The notes below the pieces were generated by a model. It was not told where the DNA came from and searched no databases. It was given only the letters and a program-made list of their open reading frames with translations. From Pelargonium cotyledonis (Eukaryota > Streptophyta > Magnoliopsida > Geraniales > Geraniaceae): DNA of 36,263 nt. A program made the translations under genes and the position numbers. The stretch spans positions 1-36,263 of the forward strand of contig JAYMTA010000173.1 in NCBI GenBank assembly GCA_036897625.1. The letters are read 5' to 3'. Shown here piece after piece: positions 1 to 12,776 of the stretch (position 1 is the first letter of the stretch; every line of letters starts with the position of its first letter).

Positions 1-2833
1 AAATGTGGAGACGTTTTTAACAACAACAGAGCAACCCCGCCGCCGTCCAACCACATCTACATAACATCGCCGGCGCTCTACACCACCCCGGAGCCCAAGC
101 CCATCCCGCCGGAGGCTTCCGCCGCGCAGTCACCGTCCCCTTACGTCTTCAACCGGAAGCGTCGCGACTTTCAGAGCTCCGTCCCGGAGGGCTCCGTCAA
201 CCACCGCGTTGACGGATTCGAGATTCAAGGCGACCTCGCTGCGGAACCGAACCACCAGTCTTCTTCCCCTCCGAATCGGGGCGATGCTGCTCAGGAGGAG
301 GAGTGGAGCGGCGAGGGTTGCTCCGGTGGTGAGATGGATGGGGGCGTGTTGTCTGTGAAATTGCCGGAGCCAGAGGAAGAAGGGGACGATTCTGATGAGG
401 AGTTTGCTGAGGCCTGCGAGGCGAGGAGTGTGGCGAGCTCCACTGATTTCACCAAGCAGACGGTTATGTCTCCTAAGAGCGTTGTGTTCTTCGATGCTGA
501 TGAAGGTGAATATGCCCTAATTTTATAGATGCTACGCTTAATTGTGATATTGGTATCAATTGTACAAATTGTTTCATTTCTGTATTAGGGTTCCTGCAAT
601 GATGCCATTTCACACTGTAGACCAAGATATGTGACCTACATAGTTCTCAAAGTTTTTTCCACAAAATAATTTGATGAATTATAACCATATTTCAGTATTT
701 TTCATCTTCCCGATGAACTTAGCAGCTCATATTATCTGGAAATAGTCTTCTTGTAGGTGTTAAAAACAAAATCCATGAGCATTTTGATGTTTTGAGCATG
801 AGGCGCCTTAGGTTGTGTTTCATTATTTTTATTCATGCTGTTATAGTCATCTTTTGGGTCGTATTGGATTGAGACTTGTGTTATGTGAACCTGAAAAATA
901 GTTGAATTATATTCTTAATAGCATTATATAATTCACTTCAAAAGGTTCTGTATTTGGATTCAAGTTTAATTGCATATAGCATAATTCTGTTCTATTACTA
1001 ATGAGATCAGGATAGGCTGAAAAGTATCCTACTTTTCACTGTGTTATACCAAGGTTCACCGCTTACAAGTTTTAGTTAACCATGTCAAGCAGTTGTATAG
1101 TGTAACAACGTTGTTTTTGTAATGAATTTTATGCAAAGTCTAATTATTTTAGTTTAGTCAGTTGAAATATGTCCCCAGTTCAACATTGCGCTGTAACTTA
1201 TTTTTTGTTGTATATGGGGGCAATCTGATTCATGTAGAATATGTTTCCTTGAGCAATTCATTTTCTGCGGGAATTCTTTAATTAGGTAGCATCTTATAAC
1301 CATTTTGAGTTGATATTATTCTGTGTAATGTTGATACGCTTCTGAATGCTGATTACTCTTTTTTATGATTGGTGCATACAGAGTTCTTCTCAGATGGATC
1401 TGTTTCAAATATTTCTCTATCTCATATCTCAAGCATTGAATCCGAGCTGCGTACCACAAGGCTCGCTCTATTAGATGAAATAGAAAGGCGAAAAGCTGCT
1501 GAGGATGCTGTTAACCGTATGTGCAGTCAATGGAAGAGGATTGGAAGAAAATTGGCAGAGTCAGGGCTAACATTCCCCACACCCTCGCCTGCTAACAGTA
1601 GTTTGGACGGGATTGATCCAATAGAACAGTTGCTCCAAGAACTTCTTGTTACAAGGTTTGTTTCTGAAGCAGTAGGCATGGCTCAAGGCCGTTCTGAAGC
1701 TGAATTTGCTGCTGCTGCAATCATCGAATCCAAGGACCAGGAAATCTCCCGGCTGCGAGATAGATTGCAATACTATGAGACTGTTAATCAAGAAATGTCC
1801 CAGAGGAATCTCGAAGTTGCAGGTATGTTATATGTGTTCATGTTTTTGTTTCCCATGTTTCTCACAGCTTTACATATAATTGACAAAGGATCTCTTAAGG
1901 GTACTACTGAGTTGTGATTATGCACTGACATCTTTATTCTCTTTAGGACAATAATTGAGACCGGTAATATTGATTGGATTAGATATTCTCATGCACATAG
2001 GTTCTTAAGGAGTGAGTGTTAAAAGATCAGGACTTCTAAAACTTTCTGACTTAGATGTTTATAAATAAAAAAATAGGCATGTATGCTTTGATCACTGCAT
2101 TGCACTTCCTGCAAAGTGTATGTTATATTGAATTTATTTCCTTATTATGGAGTCATATTCCTATCTCTGGTTATTCTTGTGTATCCTCTCCTGATATTAC
2201 ATGTGCAAGCTCTTAAATGCCACTGGTTTTGGTAACCAAATAAATTGCATGTTGGTTCTTCCAAGCTAGCAGTTTGTATAAATTGTGCATAAAACATGCA
2301 CACATACTCAATACGTTTCAGATATTGGCTCAATGAAAATTATTGGTGTAGACCTGATTAGACATTAGTTCATGCCGCTGGATGACATCAAATAATTTGA
2401 TTTATGTGAAGTGTGTTTGGATAATGATTATCAGAATTTTAATGAACTTATTGCTTTGAATTGCAACAAATTAGCTGTATATAGGAATCTGATGGTAAGT
2501 GAGTATTTATTGCGTTATTCATATTACCCATATGTTTGTCAAGCAACCCTCATTTTTCACGTAGTTATATTTGAAGGAGTTGCATGTGGGTTTGCCAATT
2601 GTGAGTTGACTATACCATGGTTCTTATATTTCTTATCTAAATTTTCAGAGACAGCTCGAAGGCATAGAGAAAAGTGGAGTCAGCAAAGATGGATATGGGG
2701 TTGTATAGGATTGTCCATAGCAATTGGTGCTTCAGTAATTGCCTGCTCCTACAGTCCTACGACAAGTACAGACCTGTTGGCTACTACCAGCGACTCCGAT
2801 ATTTCTCCCACCAGCTCTCCAGAATCTGCCTAG
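1..2833 (+). CDS. Coiled-coil protein with C-terminal membrane anchor (5' partial)
   Basis: The gene runs in from the left edge. Exons are 1-505, 1382-1822 and 2649-2833, with phase-consistent GT-AG introns (AAG|GTGAAT, CAG|GTATG) that each split a Glu codon. The visible part is 376 residues. The N-terminal half is Pro/Ser-rich and then acidic (PEPEEEGDDSDEE). Exon 2 gives heptad-rich helices at about residues 187-225 (ESELRTTRLALLDEIERR) and 284-316 (KDQEISRLRDRLQYYE). Near the C-terminus, after a basic RRHREKW stretch, a single hydrophobic segment at about 331-350 (IWGCIGLSIAIGASVIACSY) is followed by only 26 polar Ser/Thr-rich residues. This is the layout of a tail-anchored protein facing the cytosol. 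I do not recognise a named family. A role as an organelle-surface tether is inference only. The true start lies outside the window. Confidence 0.8.
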
Positions 2834-3484
2834 ATTGGTTTGTGGCCAACGTACCGATGATTTCTTCAAATGTATTAGCAAGAGAGAGGGTGTTTGAAGA
2901 ATTTAGGTTAGAGATGAATCAAATAATATTTACCCTCCTCACAATTTTGCTTCCATCAAGGTATTAACATTTGGTTTCCAGTGAAAGATACATTGAGGTG
3001 TATCATCTGGTATTTGAAAAGGTTGTGGACATAGTAGAATGTTCATATGTACTATTGTAAATAATAACAAGGCCCTGTAAAACACTAGTTGTCTTGGATG
3101 CATTAGTTGTTACTCTTGCATAATTGACCTGATTATTCCAATATGTTACTCTTGCATAACTTGTGGTTGACATTTTTTTAGGCGTTTTACCGCACACTCA
3201 GCTAATTATCATTTGAGAATATGTCGAAGTTAAAGCTTATCTCTCTCTTCAGAAACGTGTTGAGTGTGAATTGAGGGTAGAAACTTTTCTTACTCAGGAA
3301 GGTTGTGTAGTAAGAAATCATTATAATGTTGACTAATCCTATTTCAAGGATAATTTTGGGATTAAGAAAATTGTTATTTATTTATTAGATTTGAAATTTG
3401 GAAATGACAGCAAGCCCCTCTAATAAAATAGTGGCCATTTTCTTTGCTTAGGAAGGAAGAGAAAGTTATGTATTGGTGTTTGAC
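2834..3484. other. 3' UTR and spacer after the coiled-coil gene
   Basis: AT-rich DNA downstream of the stop codon. It probably holds the 3' UTR, since AATAAC-like motifs occur near 3060. No canonical AATAAA close to the stop and no further coding sequence was recognised. Confidence 0.4.
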
Positions 3485-3751
3485 ATTTTATAAATTTTTT
3501 TTTTAAAATAAGTGTTTTTATTTTTTTAATTTTTGTCTTAATTTGTTTTTATTTTTATGTTATTATACTAATATTTTTTTTATATTATTCTTATCACTTA
3601 TGCATATAGACAAATTTGTACATAAATGCACATTATGAAATGCACATAAAAAAAATAAAGATATATTAGAAACACACTTAATTAATTTATAGTAATTTTT
3701 AATTTAAAAAAAAATAAAAATAAGACATTATTTTAATACGGACTGAGTAAT
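3485..3751. repeat. Degenerate Stowaway-like MITE
   Basis: The right end reads AATACGGACTGAGTA, close to the Stowaway/mariner terminal consensus. The AT-rich arms are imperfect inverted repeats: AAAATAAGTGTTTTTATTTT near 3505-3525, and its diverged complement near 3706-3735. The outermost left terminus is no longer recognisable, so this is probably an old, decayed copy. Confidence 0.35.
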
Positions 3752-3778
3752 ATATTGTGATTAATCAAATTACAGCGT

Positions 3779-4381
3779 GTGAACAGTAGCCGCCATTATT
3801 GGCTATTGTTCCTTCCACTGCACCTTCGATTTCTTCTTCTTCTTCCTCTTCTCCTTCTCCTCCTAATTCCTATCGACTTGTCTCTTAAACGACGCCTAGA
3901 TCTGCCGTATCGGCCCCTCTCCTTCCCCCTCCTTTCCAACCTTCTCTTCGTATCAAGGTCCGTCTCGGAAACCCTAGCTTGCTAGCTTCCCCCAATTTCC
4001 ATTTCTCTCTCGCCAAATCGGATCCTCATTCACCACACTGTACCCAAACAACGCCTCCGCTGCCAATTGGTTGCTTTGCTAGCTCCCAGCTCTTCCTCCA
4101 ACTCGCCATTTCGGGCCGGAACGGCGTCAATAGGTTTAGGATTTCACGAATGACCACCTGTTCTCCCTGAGTTTATCGTGTCTGTAGCTGCTCGGTTCAA
4201 TTTGATTCCACTAAAGTTCGAAGCATAGCGTAGACTGTACATTTGTTGGTAGGTTTTTTTGTTTTTGTTTTTGTTTTTTTCAGTTATTTGGGTATTCACG
4301 TAATTGCATTTGGTGTTTTTTTGGGTGATCTGTTGCTAATCTGTTGTATTTTCATGTGGTGGAATAGGGAATTTGATTATA
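3779..4381 (+). promoter_or_regulatory. Probable 5' UTR of the LAZ1-like gene, with possible leader intron
   Basis: A pyrimidine-rich stretch (CTTCTTCTTCTT) and a telo-box-like AAACCCTAG (about 3970) are typical of plant leaders. A plausible leader intron runs from GTAGGT (about 4249) to an acceptor AG at about 4369. Inside the leader a minimal upstream ORF occurs at 4150-4170 (ATG, five more codons, TGA). The limits are inferred, not observed. Confidence 0.4.
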
Positions 4382-7300
4382 ATGGCGGATATGGTGGCAA
4401 TTTATTACACTATAATTGCATTTCTATGCACGGCTGGGGCAATTTCTTTGGCTATCTATCACATCTACCATCATCTTTTGAACTATACGGAGCCTATCTA
4501 TCAGAGATATATTGTTCGCATTATCTTCATGGTCCCTGTGAGTGCTTTTCTTCTTTCTTTCCTTTGTTGCAAATTTGTGCTAGTACACATGTATATATGT
4601 ATTCCATTTAAGCTCATTCGTTGATGATTATTCTTATATCCTTATTGTTGCATATCTAGTTCCACTTGTGTAGTTTTTGTTCTAAAAAATGTTGATTTAT
4701 TTTTTGGTACATTTGGGATTGTGCATTTGTTGAACTTCATATTCCAATTGGTTATTGGCATCTTATTAACAGCAAACCAATTGAATATCTTGATTCTAAC
4801 TTCTGCCATCTCTTGTTGAAATTTTTAGTTGAGTTGGAACTCTATCGTGTGACTGTAAGAATAATTTCCCTATGTAAGAGGATAGGTAGATTGATGTTTT
4901 ACTCTTCATTACACTATTGTGCACAAATTTGTTGAGCATGAATGGTTTTCTTTGAAGTGCTGTCATGTTTAGGGCTTTAGGGTATGCAATGGAGAAAACT
5001 GTTCAGCAGTGCATGAGAAAATGCTGAATCAGAGCAGTTATAAATGATTCAAGTATTATTTCCCTCCATGTATTATTGGGCTGGTCATATTGTTTTTATG
5101 TTGGGCCAAATCCTAAGACATAGAACATATATGGTATTAAAAATTTGGAATAAGACCGTTTATTTAGAAATGGTTTTGTGGGTTTCATGGTGGTTAAAAA
5201 CTTTTACCTTTCCTCAAACTAGTTTAATATATCCAAATTGTGAGTGTTTCAAATAACAGAGAGGAGTGCATTTAAAACACTAAAAGTTAGTAGAATTTCA
5301 TGATGCTGGGATTTGATGGGGCCCTTAAAATATATGCATGCATAATCCTTAAATATATAAATGAACTACCCTTATTTTTTTTATGGTAGGATCAATAACA
5401 TGTGGCCATTATGAAATGTATATTTCATAAAAAATATGAGGGTTTTGTTTGGCTCCAATAGAAGTACATTTGTCGATCAACTTCTTAGCAAATGCTCTCA
5501 TAGGAAAATTCCTCCGACAGTAGCTGCATCTTTGCAATGAAATAACAAAGAATATCTAATAAATGAAAGATATTGTTTGCAATAGTGGCAACAAAAGAGA
5601 ACAAACACACACCGTAAAATGAGTATTCAGCCAATTATAAGCTTATATCAATTTACCAAAAAAACATGCAGTTTTGAGTAAGTCACTAACTCAAAATTAC
5701 ATAGTTTTCACTTGAGACCAAAAAAAAATCTGAAAATGATCTTTTCTTCCTTTTTATCTGTGTGTGTGTGTGTGGTGTGTCCTCTCTTCTACGATGCTGG
5801 CTGCCTCCATGGTCATGGGCTCAGACTAGAGACCCCGAGATCAAGACAAAATTAGTATGCAAATACAAAAGAAGCAATGAACCTCAACAAATACAAACAG
5901 GTGTGATGTGTTCAATGAAGAGTAGTGATGGAAATGGGATGTGAAAAGATGGGTTTTGGTAAAATGGATTGGACAGTGGGAGTCAAACTAGAGAGGAGAC
6001 AAGGATGTATGTTGTTGATGTCCTGTAACTTGTTCAAATCATTCATGTCATTTTCAACATTTTACGCCATTGGATTGTTTAACTAAATAAAATGTATTCG
6101 AACGCCGCATTCTCAAATTTTACGAACTCTATATTCTATTGTATATTACATTCTTTCACACGAGGTCTTAAGACGCTGGCTTTATATTCAAAGAAAGAGG
6201 GTTTCAAAATTTTAAATTAGGTTATTGAAGCAATTAAATGAATGGCCCTTATATGAAGAGTTGCTACAAAATTAGTTGACCTTGTAATAGTAGTTGAATC
6301 AGTCCACAGTAGACTGGATAGGAAGAGGAAAATAGCTTCATTTTGCTCGCTCTCTCTCTCTCTCTCTCTCCTTTTTAGCCAATCATTTGTTCTTTGTGTT
6401 CATCCTTAGCATATTTGCTATGGATATATTGGTTACATGTAGCCAGTAACTATCTTGCTACATGGTATGATAACTTGAAGGGGTAGGTGCCTGGTTTGGG
6501 TCTGCATTTGGGTGACTCAAGTCAACTGTATGCATTTAGCTCTTCTTGTGAGGCTAATGACTTGTGAATTTTGAGGCTTTGGAAGAAAAAAAATTCCAAA
6601 AGCATCCCAAAGTCAGCTCTTGTGCAACAGGTGGTTGCCTGTCTGTTGGCCCATGGAAAGAAATATAAATTTGCCATTATGCCTCAAGTATTTTTCTTCA
6701 AAACCTGCTGGCCTCAAGATTCAGCTCTTTCTCTCTTTCTCTCATGCTTACTCTCAGATATTTTTCGTCTTTATTGGCCCTACTTCAGCTGGAAGCACTC
6801 TTCAACATTACAATGTACTTATGTTAATTTTGTTCTTGGTAATTGGGTTATAAAAATTTTGGTTCTATGTTTAGAGGTTCAGTATGTCATCCAGGAAATG
6901 AATCATAGATTTGGGAATGTTTTGGATGCAATCTCTACGATTAATTAATTTGGGATACATAAACAGTAAATATAATTTCTTTGCTGAAATTTGGTTCAAC
7001 TTCCTTTCTTTTTTTGGTTGACTTGTCTCATGTATGATGTATGTGGATGTGCTTAGTTGTTAAATAAAGCATTGCTGCGCTTTTCAATATCTCATTCATT
7101 GTTGTGTTTTTCAGGGTTATTTTTTTTTTATATTTTTTATATTTTATCTCTTTATAGTTATATTCCATTGTATTTCTTCCATCAACCTTTCTACTCTAGT
7201 TTGCATTTTTGGCAATATTTATGTATATCTCATGCTATTTTTGTTGCATTGTTCTTATAACCAGTGTAAATAAGTTGTATATATCTTTTTGCTTACAGAT

Positions 7301-10300
7301 TTATGCGTTGATGTCATTCTTGTCCCTCGTCTTACCTGGTGCCTCAATATATTTTAATTCCATACGTGAAGTGTAAGTATTCTTGTTATTTATTTGATTC
7401 TCACCAGTATCATTTAGCTTGTTTTTCTGATACCTATGTTTATTTTTTGGGTCACAGTTCATAATGTTTTGTTGCTTTTTGGTAGTTGGTGTTATCTTCT
7501 TAAATCTTAATATTCACGACTTAATTGGAACAAAATGTTTGTGGTGTGTGCATTTCTCTGTCTACGATGCTAAAAGAGAATGAGACATGGCTAGCAAGTG
7601 GTGTTCATATAATGTTGCTAGTGCTACATTTAGAGCAATGGTTTATTTAACACCATTGATATGCCCTTTCCTATTTTCCTACTGTTAAATGTTCTTGGGT
7701 GCTAGATGTATCCTCCATGTATCATCGAGGACTTGTAGTTACTAGCAATTCCAACTAAGCTTTTTGTGAAAAGAAAGGAATTGTGAATATTTTTCTATAT
7801 GAATGGTGGCAGTGGTGACCACTGTATCACTGTTAGTTCATTACAGTGGTCAGGTTGTAAAGGCAGCTCCAGTTGTATTCTCTTGCCCAAACTTAGCCAA
7901 TCTAATGCACATAGCAACTTTTTAGATTTATATTTGAAGTGAAAGATTGTTCTCTAATTGTTCGTGGCAGCCAACGAGGTAGATAGATTGCCTAGTTACA
8001 AAAGTTTGCCTCAGGATTTGACCTTATTAATGACCTACTTAAGTGGACACCCTTCTTGTAAGTAAATTATGTTTGAAATGCCTATAATATCCCTGTGATA
8101 AGTTAATTATTACTACAAAAGTTTGCCTCAGGATTTGACCCTATTAATGACCTACTTAAGTGGACACTCTTCTTTTAAGTAAATTATGTTTGAATGCCTA
8201 TAATATCTCTGTGATAAGTGAATTATTACTTGAAGTTGTTCACAACAAAGAAATGGGTGATATTCAAGCATTAGTGATAATAACCTTAATTTTTGCAAAA
8301 GGTCCAATAGTATATAATTACAATGTTATTTTTGAATTACTAATAAGATGGGTCTCATAGATGTATAATTATGCAATGCTATCCTATTATTTATCCAATT
8401 TGTGATACTGATTCTTTTAAGGTATATTCTCCAAAAACTTGTTAGGATTGCTTTACTTTAAAGAAGTTCCTGTATCATGTCATAGGACTGAATAAAACTT
8501 GTCTAAGTTAACAGGGAAACAGAAGGCTACTGTTTATTCTTGGCTATTGTTCTGATGGCTGTTACTTTGAAATAATGGAACAAGAAACTATTTGTTTGTA
8601 CAATTTATGCTGCAAAACCCATTGACCTAACTATCTTCGCCTTCTTCTTTTTTCAGTTATGAAGCGTGGGTCATATACAATTTCTTGTCACTGTGCCTGG
8701 ATTGGGTTGGTGGCCCGGGAGCTGTAGTGCTAAGTCTAACTGGTCGGGTTTTGAAGCCATCTTTCTTTCTTATGACATGTTGTTTATCTCCCATTCCTTT
8801 AGATGGGTAAGTTCTATCGTAATTTCTTATGTATATCTCATTATCTCTAGATTCTCTTGGTGCCTATGAGATTGTAAAACTTCTGTACTGGTTTGGAATA
8901 GATATTAAAATTCCAGAAATTCTTTTGCTATTTAAAAAAATGAAGAACTGTGGTGTTCTTTTTTATTTTGTTTGCTTTCTTGATACAGTTCTCTATACAT
9001 GTGTATAGAATATAGATTTATAATTATGGTACTGTTCTTGCTATTTCTGTTTATGTAACATGGATTGCTAAAGCCTGACTAAGAGTTCATGTTTATAATA
9101 TTAAATAACTTAACTAAGAATTTATAAAGTGCATTTCAAAACTGTTAATGCAGGCGTTTCATTCGAAGATGCAAGCAAGGCTGTCTGCAGTTTGTGATTC
9201 TCAAGCCTATCTTAGTTGCTGTTACACTCGTACTTTATGCAAAGGGGAAATATAAAGATGGAAATTTCAGCCCAAAGCAATCATATCTGTATCTCACTAT
9301 AATCTATACAATCTCATACACTATGGCTCTTTATGCTTTGGCATTGTTTTACATGGCTTGCAAGGATCTGCTCAAGCCATTCAATCCAGTTCCAAAGTTC
9401 ATCATAATTAAATCTGTCGTCTTCTTAACGTATTGGCAGGTAAGTTTTCATGGTTTTCTTGTTGAATGATGTTTAAAGTTTTTTTACCCCCTGTTTACAT
9501 GTAGTTTTTAGATCATATGAGAGTATATGAGAGCTAAAGAAAGACTGACATTTGTGTGTTTGGGAGCAACGGTCTGCAAGGTTGACTTCTAGTGCCCACT
9601 GCCCAGAGAGTGTTTTGTGACGCATTCTGTTATATGCAAATGGCTGCTTGAAATTTTTGTTATCTTTTTTTTTGTTGAAATGATGTGGTACTAGTGTTTT
9701 GCTTGTATTGAACTAATGTTGTAGCCGAAGGTCCTGGAGGTATTTTCATGTTCTGTTTTTTAATTTTAATTAAGGTGCAACTGTTTAGTGGGTGATAAAA
9801 TTAGTTCATGATCTTTACGTTGTAAAATGTCCCATCTCATCTTTACCTGTTTAAGGAAATTACTTTATTGTACGTTTTAGTTCATAATTATCTGGTTATA
9901 TGATATCATGGGCCTATATGTTTGAGCTGAAAGTTTGAGTTGCATGGTGTAGAATCTGATGTATCCCAAATTAATATTAAAGTATAGCCATAATAACATG
10001 TTTAGAAATAGCTCTCAAGATATTTGCGACAATAGTAAATCCCTCGTATAATACACGCTTGTTGTTGGTAAAGGGAGTTGTCTGACCTTGTAGAGGTGTA
10101 TGTAGATAAATGTAATACGACATGGGTCTAAAATGCACCTGAACTGATCAGAGTTACTCTTAGTGTAGGTTGGAATTGTAAGTACTGAAATTGAAGTTGG
10201 GACTTTCACCTTATCAGTAATTATTCGCTTCTCATTCATCTTGTAGGGTGTATTGGTGTTCCTAGCTGCAAAGTCGGGGTTCATAAAGACTGCAGATGAA

Positions 10301-10944
10301 GCTGCTCAATTTCAAAACTTTATCATATGTGTTGAGATGCTTATAGCTGCTCTGGGTCACTTGTATGCCTTCCCATACAAGGAGTATGCTGGTGCCAATA
10401 TTGGTGCCTCCCGTGGTTTTACGGCAAGCCTTGCACATGCCTTGATGTTAAATGACTTTTACCATGACACAGTCCACCAGGTGAACTTTTGTATGCTATA
10501 TGGTGTCCATAACACTCTCAGACGGATATACCTTCATTCTGTATTGCTGAATACTGATGAATGCTTTTATTACTGCAGTTTGCACCAACATATCATGAAT
10601 ATGTACTCTACAATCATGGCGATGGTGATGAAAGAACAAGGAAATATCGGTCACGTACATTTGTGCCGACTGGGCAGGAGATGGATGCTGTGAGAAGAAA
10701 CAAATCCATTGGAGCCAAGCATGAGGACGTACAGCCTGCTAGTCACGCACCATCTGGTGGGAGCACTCCTCCGGGCTCAAATCCTTCTGCGCCCGAATCC
10801 ACGACTTTTGAAGCAATGAGGTCTTCTCTACTTATTGATACATCAAATTCTTTGTCTGTGCCGTATGACATGGCCCTTATAGACATGGACTTGGCCAAAT
10901 ACCCTGTAGCGGTCCCTTCGGCAAATCCGAGTGATACTAGGTGA
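4382..10944 (+). CDS. LAZ1 / DUF300 family (organic solute transporter alpha-like) multi-pass membrane protein
   Basis: Exons are 4382-4537, 7299-7372, 8657-8806, 9154-9439, 10247-10480 and 10579-10944. Together they encode 421 residues, the usual length for the family. The start ATG follows the leader directly (MADMVAIYYTIIAF), with the first membrane helix at once. Family signatures in order are NYTEPIYQRYIVRIIFMVP, YFNSIREVYEAWVIYNFLSL, DGRFIRRCKQGCLQFVILKP, GKYKDGNF, LTYWQGVLVFLAAK and EYAGANIGASRGF, with about seven hydrophobic helices. The C-terminal tail from about residue 300 is hydrophilic (TFVPTGQEMDAVRRNK) and ends in a Ser/Pro-rich region. In Arabidopsis, LAZ1 proteins sit in the vacuolar membrane and affect cell death, vacuole integrity and brassinosteroid signalling; this protein most resembles the At5g26740/At3g05940-type homologues. 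The first intron is long (2.76 kb), and intron 2 holds a tandem duplication. No disruption was seen. Confidence 0.93.
5759..5774. repeat. (TG)8 microsatellite in LAZ1-like intron 1
   Basis: A short pure TG run, followed by GGTGTGT. Confidence 0.8.
6350..6370. repeat. (CT)n microsatellite in LAZ1-like intron 1
   Basis: About ten pure CT units in intronic DNA. Confidence 0.8.
7997..8230. repeat. 117-bp tandem duplication in LAZ1-like intron 2
   Basis: Two adjacent copies begin TACAAAAGTTTGCCTCAGG, at 7997 and 8114. They continue in parallel through ATTAATGACCTACTTAAGTG and TGATAAGT. Only a few substitutions and a one-base indel separate them, so the duplication looks fairly recent. Confidence 0.85.
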
Positions 10945-11880
10945 CAAGAAAGAAAGGCGCGGTAGATTGGTAAAAACTAAAACTGAGTGTTTGATTATCC
11001 AGAACAGAAAGATGGCTGAGGAGCAGTGTGCTGATTGGTGCCCCTCTCCAAAAATTGTAGCCATTAGTATTAGGGTTCCCTTCCCTTCCCACTGAAGCTG
11101 TTGTTAATGGCTTGTTTGTTTATGGTAGATACACGCACGCTTCAGCTTTAGAATTGATTACTTGTAATTGCAACCGGGTGAGAAGATGACAATGATAAAC
11201 ATAAAAATTGGCATTGATCATTTTGATTCTATTTCACATATATAATGTACATTATTGTTGTCCAGTTCAAGTGTGTTCCTTTATGCCTCCTTAACAGCAG
11301 GAAAACATGAAAGTTGCATACAATTATTGGTGCGAAAACACTCTGTAGACATTTTTTGCAGCGTTGCAGATATTTATTGGCGCGTGTTTTTGGTAGTTGT
11401 GATTTATGTAGTCTCTTCAAGTAGAAGAAATTGATAACTTGTAGAAAGAAACTACATATTTTTCTGGTTCTCTTATGTGTTGGATCAGGAATGTAATGTA
11501 TATTGGTTAATTAATTATTAAAGAGCGATTGATCATTCAACTTATTATGACTTGTACCAAAAGTATATATGAGAACTCAAGCTTTGAATGGTTTTAATTA
11601 TTAAACACATGCATTAGCATAAGTTGAAGGTTTGTTCTACCGGTTTTTGATTATCTAATCTCCAAATATAATATAGAATTGATGATCAACTTTATGGCGA
11701 ATATATCTGTCTAATTTATAAAGTCAAATTGAGCCACCTTGTTAATAATGTCAATTTCTTTGCATATAAGCATAGTGACATTGACATACATATATGTAAT
11801 TATGGTGTATTAAAATATACTTTGGTTGGGTCTATGCTTCTTCTGACTTTCTGCTTCAGCTTTTGACGCAATTCGCACTC
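10945..11880. other. 3' UTR of the LAZ1-like gene and AT-rich spacer
   Basis: The 3' UTR probably fills the first 300-500 bases. No canonical AATAAA was found near the stop; GATAAACATAAAAA at about 11192 is a possible variant signal. No gene was seen in the remainder. Confidence 0.4.
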
Positions 11881-12760
11881 ATCTTTTTCATTTTTAATAA
11901 ACCAAGACTCGCTACTTGGTTTATCTTGTTTTGTCTTGTCGGGTGACCTTCAAAACTCACTGCCTTAACGGAAAACCAAATTGTCTCACTAGTTCATCGG
12001 GACTCAAAACGGTTCCATGCATCACCAAATTCAAATGAGTCCTTGCTTAACGGGTCTCCAAATTGCTCCCTTGCTCACTTGAATTTATGGTTCCGCTCCT
12101 CGCTAGAAGTTCAAATGACTCTCCGTCTCACTGAGACCCAAAATAGCACCCCACCTCACTGAGACAAATGGTTTCATGTTTTACTGGGACTTTAAATTTC
12201 TCATTTCCTCACTGAAACTCTAAATGACTTCCTGCCTCATCGGGACTCCAAATGGCTTTATGCTTTATCTAGACTCTTTTTAGCCTTGTCAGGCCACCAC
12301 CACAACGCCTCGCTCAACTCCAACACTAAGATGATACCCTGAACTGTAAAAGTTGTAGGAGTTCTATTCTCCTCGTAATGCTTATTGTCAGCACGCCTAA
12401 AATGCTAGAACCCCAACATGTAAAACAGACTACACATCACTAAAAATCATCTACACAACAACATGTAGACGGCTTGGATTTTTAAGTATAAATACAACCT
12501 CTTGGTAAGAGGAGGAGTTGCACAATTTACATGAGACCATCTCTCTGTAAAAACTCTCTTTAAAAGTGCTCTCTATAGTTATCTTCAATGAATTGTGACT
12601 CGAATTCTTCCGGTTGAGATTCTCAACCTCACAGCTGAAGCATTTTCTTGTGAGAATATACAATTGTGTAGGCACAAGAAATTCATGAACAAGATCCAAC
12701 CTTCTCGCTCTATCTCCAAAGGTCCAAACCTCCAAGTCCATCCCTGAATTTTTAGATTTT
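11880..12760. mobile_element. Possible LTR-retrotransposon relic (A)
   Basis: A non-coding block with two parts: degenerate short tandem repeats, then a promoter-like segment with AGTATAAATACAACC at about 12487 followed by repeated CTCTCT-rich sequence. This arrangement resembles the U3-R part of plant Ty3-type LTRs. The segment CTCTCTATAGTTATCTTCAA has a diverged counterpart at about 16225-16250 in relic B. Exact LTR termini and internal genes are absent, so the class is an inference. Confidence 0.35.
11998..12270. repeat. Degenerate ~28-bp tandem repeats
   Basis: Imperfect units resemble GGGACTCCAAATGGCTTCC followed by TGCCTCACT. Clear repeat points are GAGAC at 12133 and 12161, GGGAC at 12186, GAAAC at 12214 and GGGAC at 12242, giving steps of 25-28 bp. 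Earlier, less regular units start near 11999 and 12051. Confidence 0.6.
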
Positions 12761-12776
12761 GAATATTTCTTAAAAA

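Noticed and set aside
4243..4611. Alternative 122-codon plus-strand frame overlapping the LAZ1-like first exon
   Set aside because: It is in a different frame from MADMVAIYYT, begins in the leader intron and lacks similarity.
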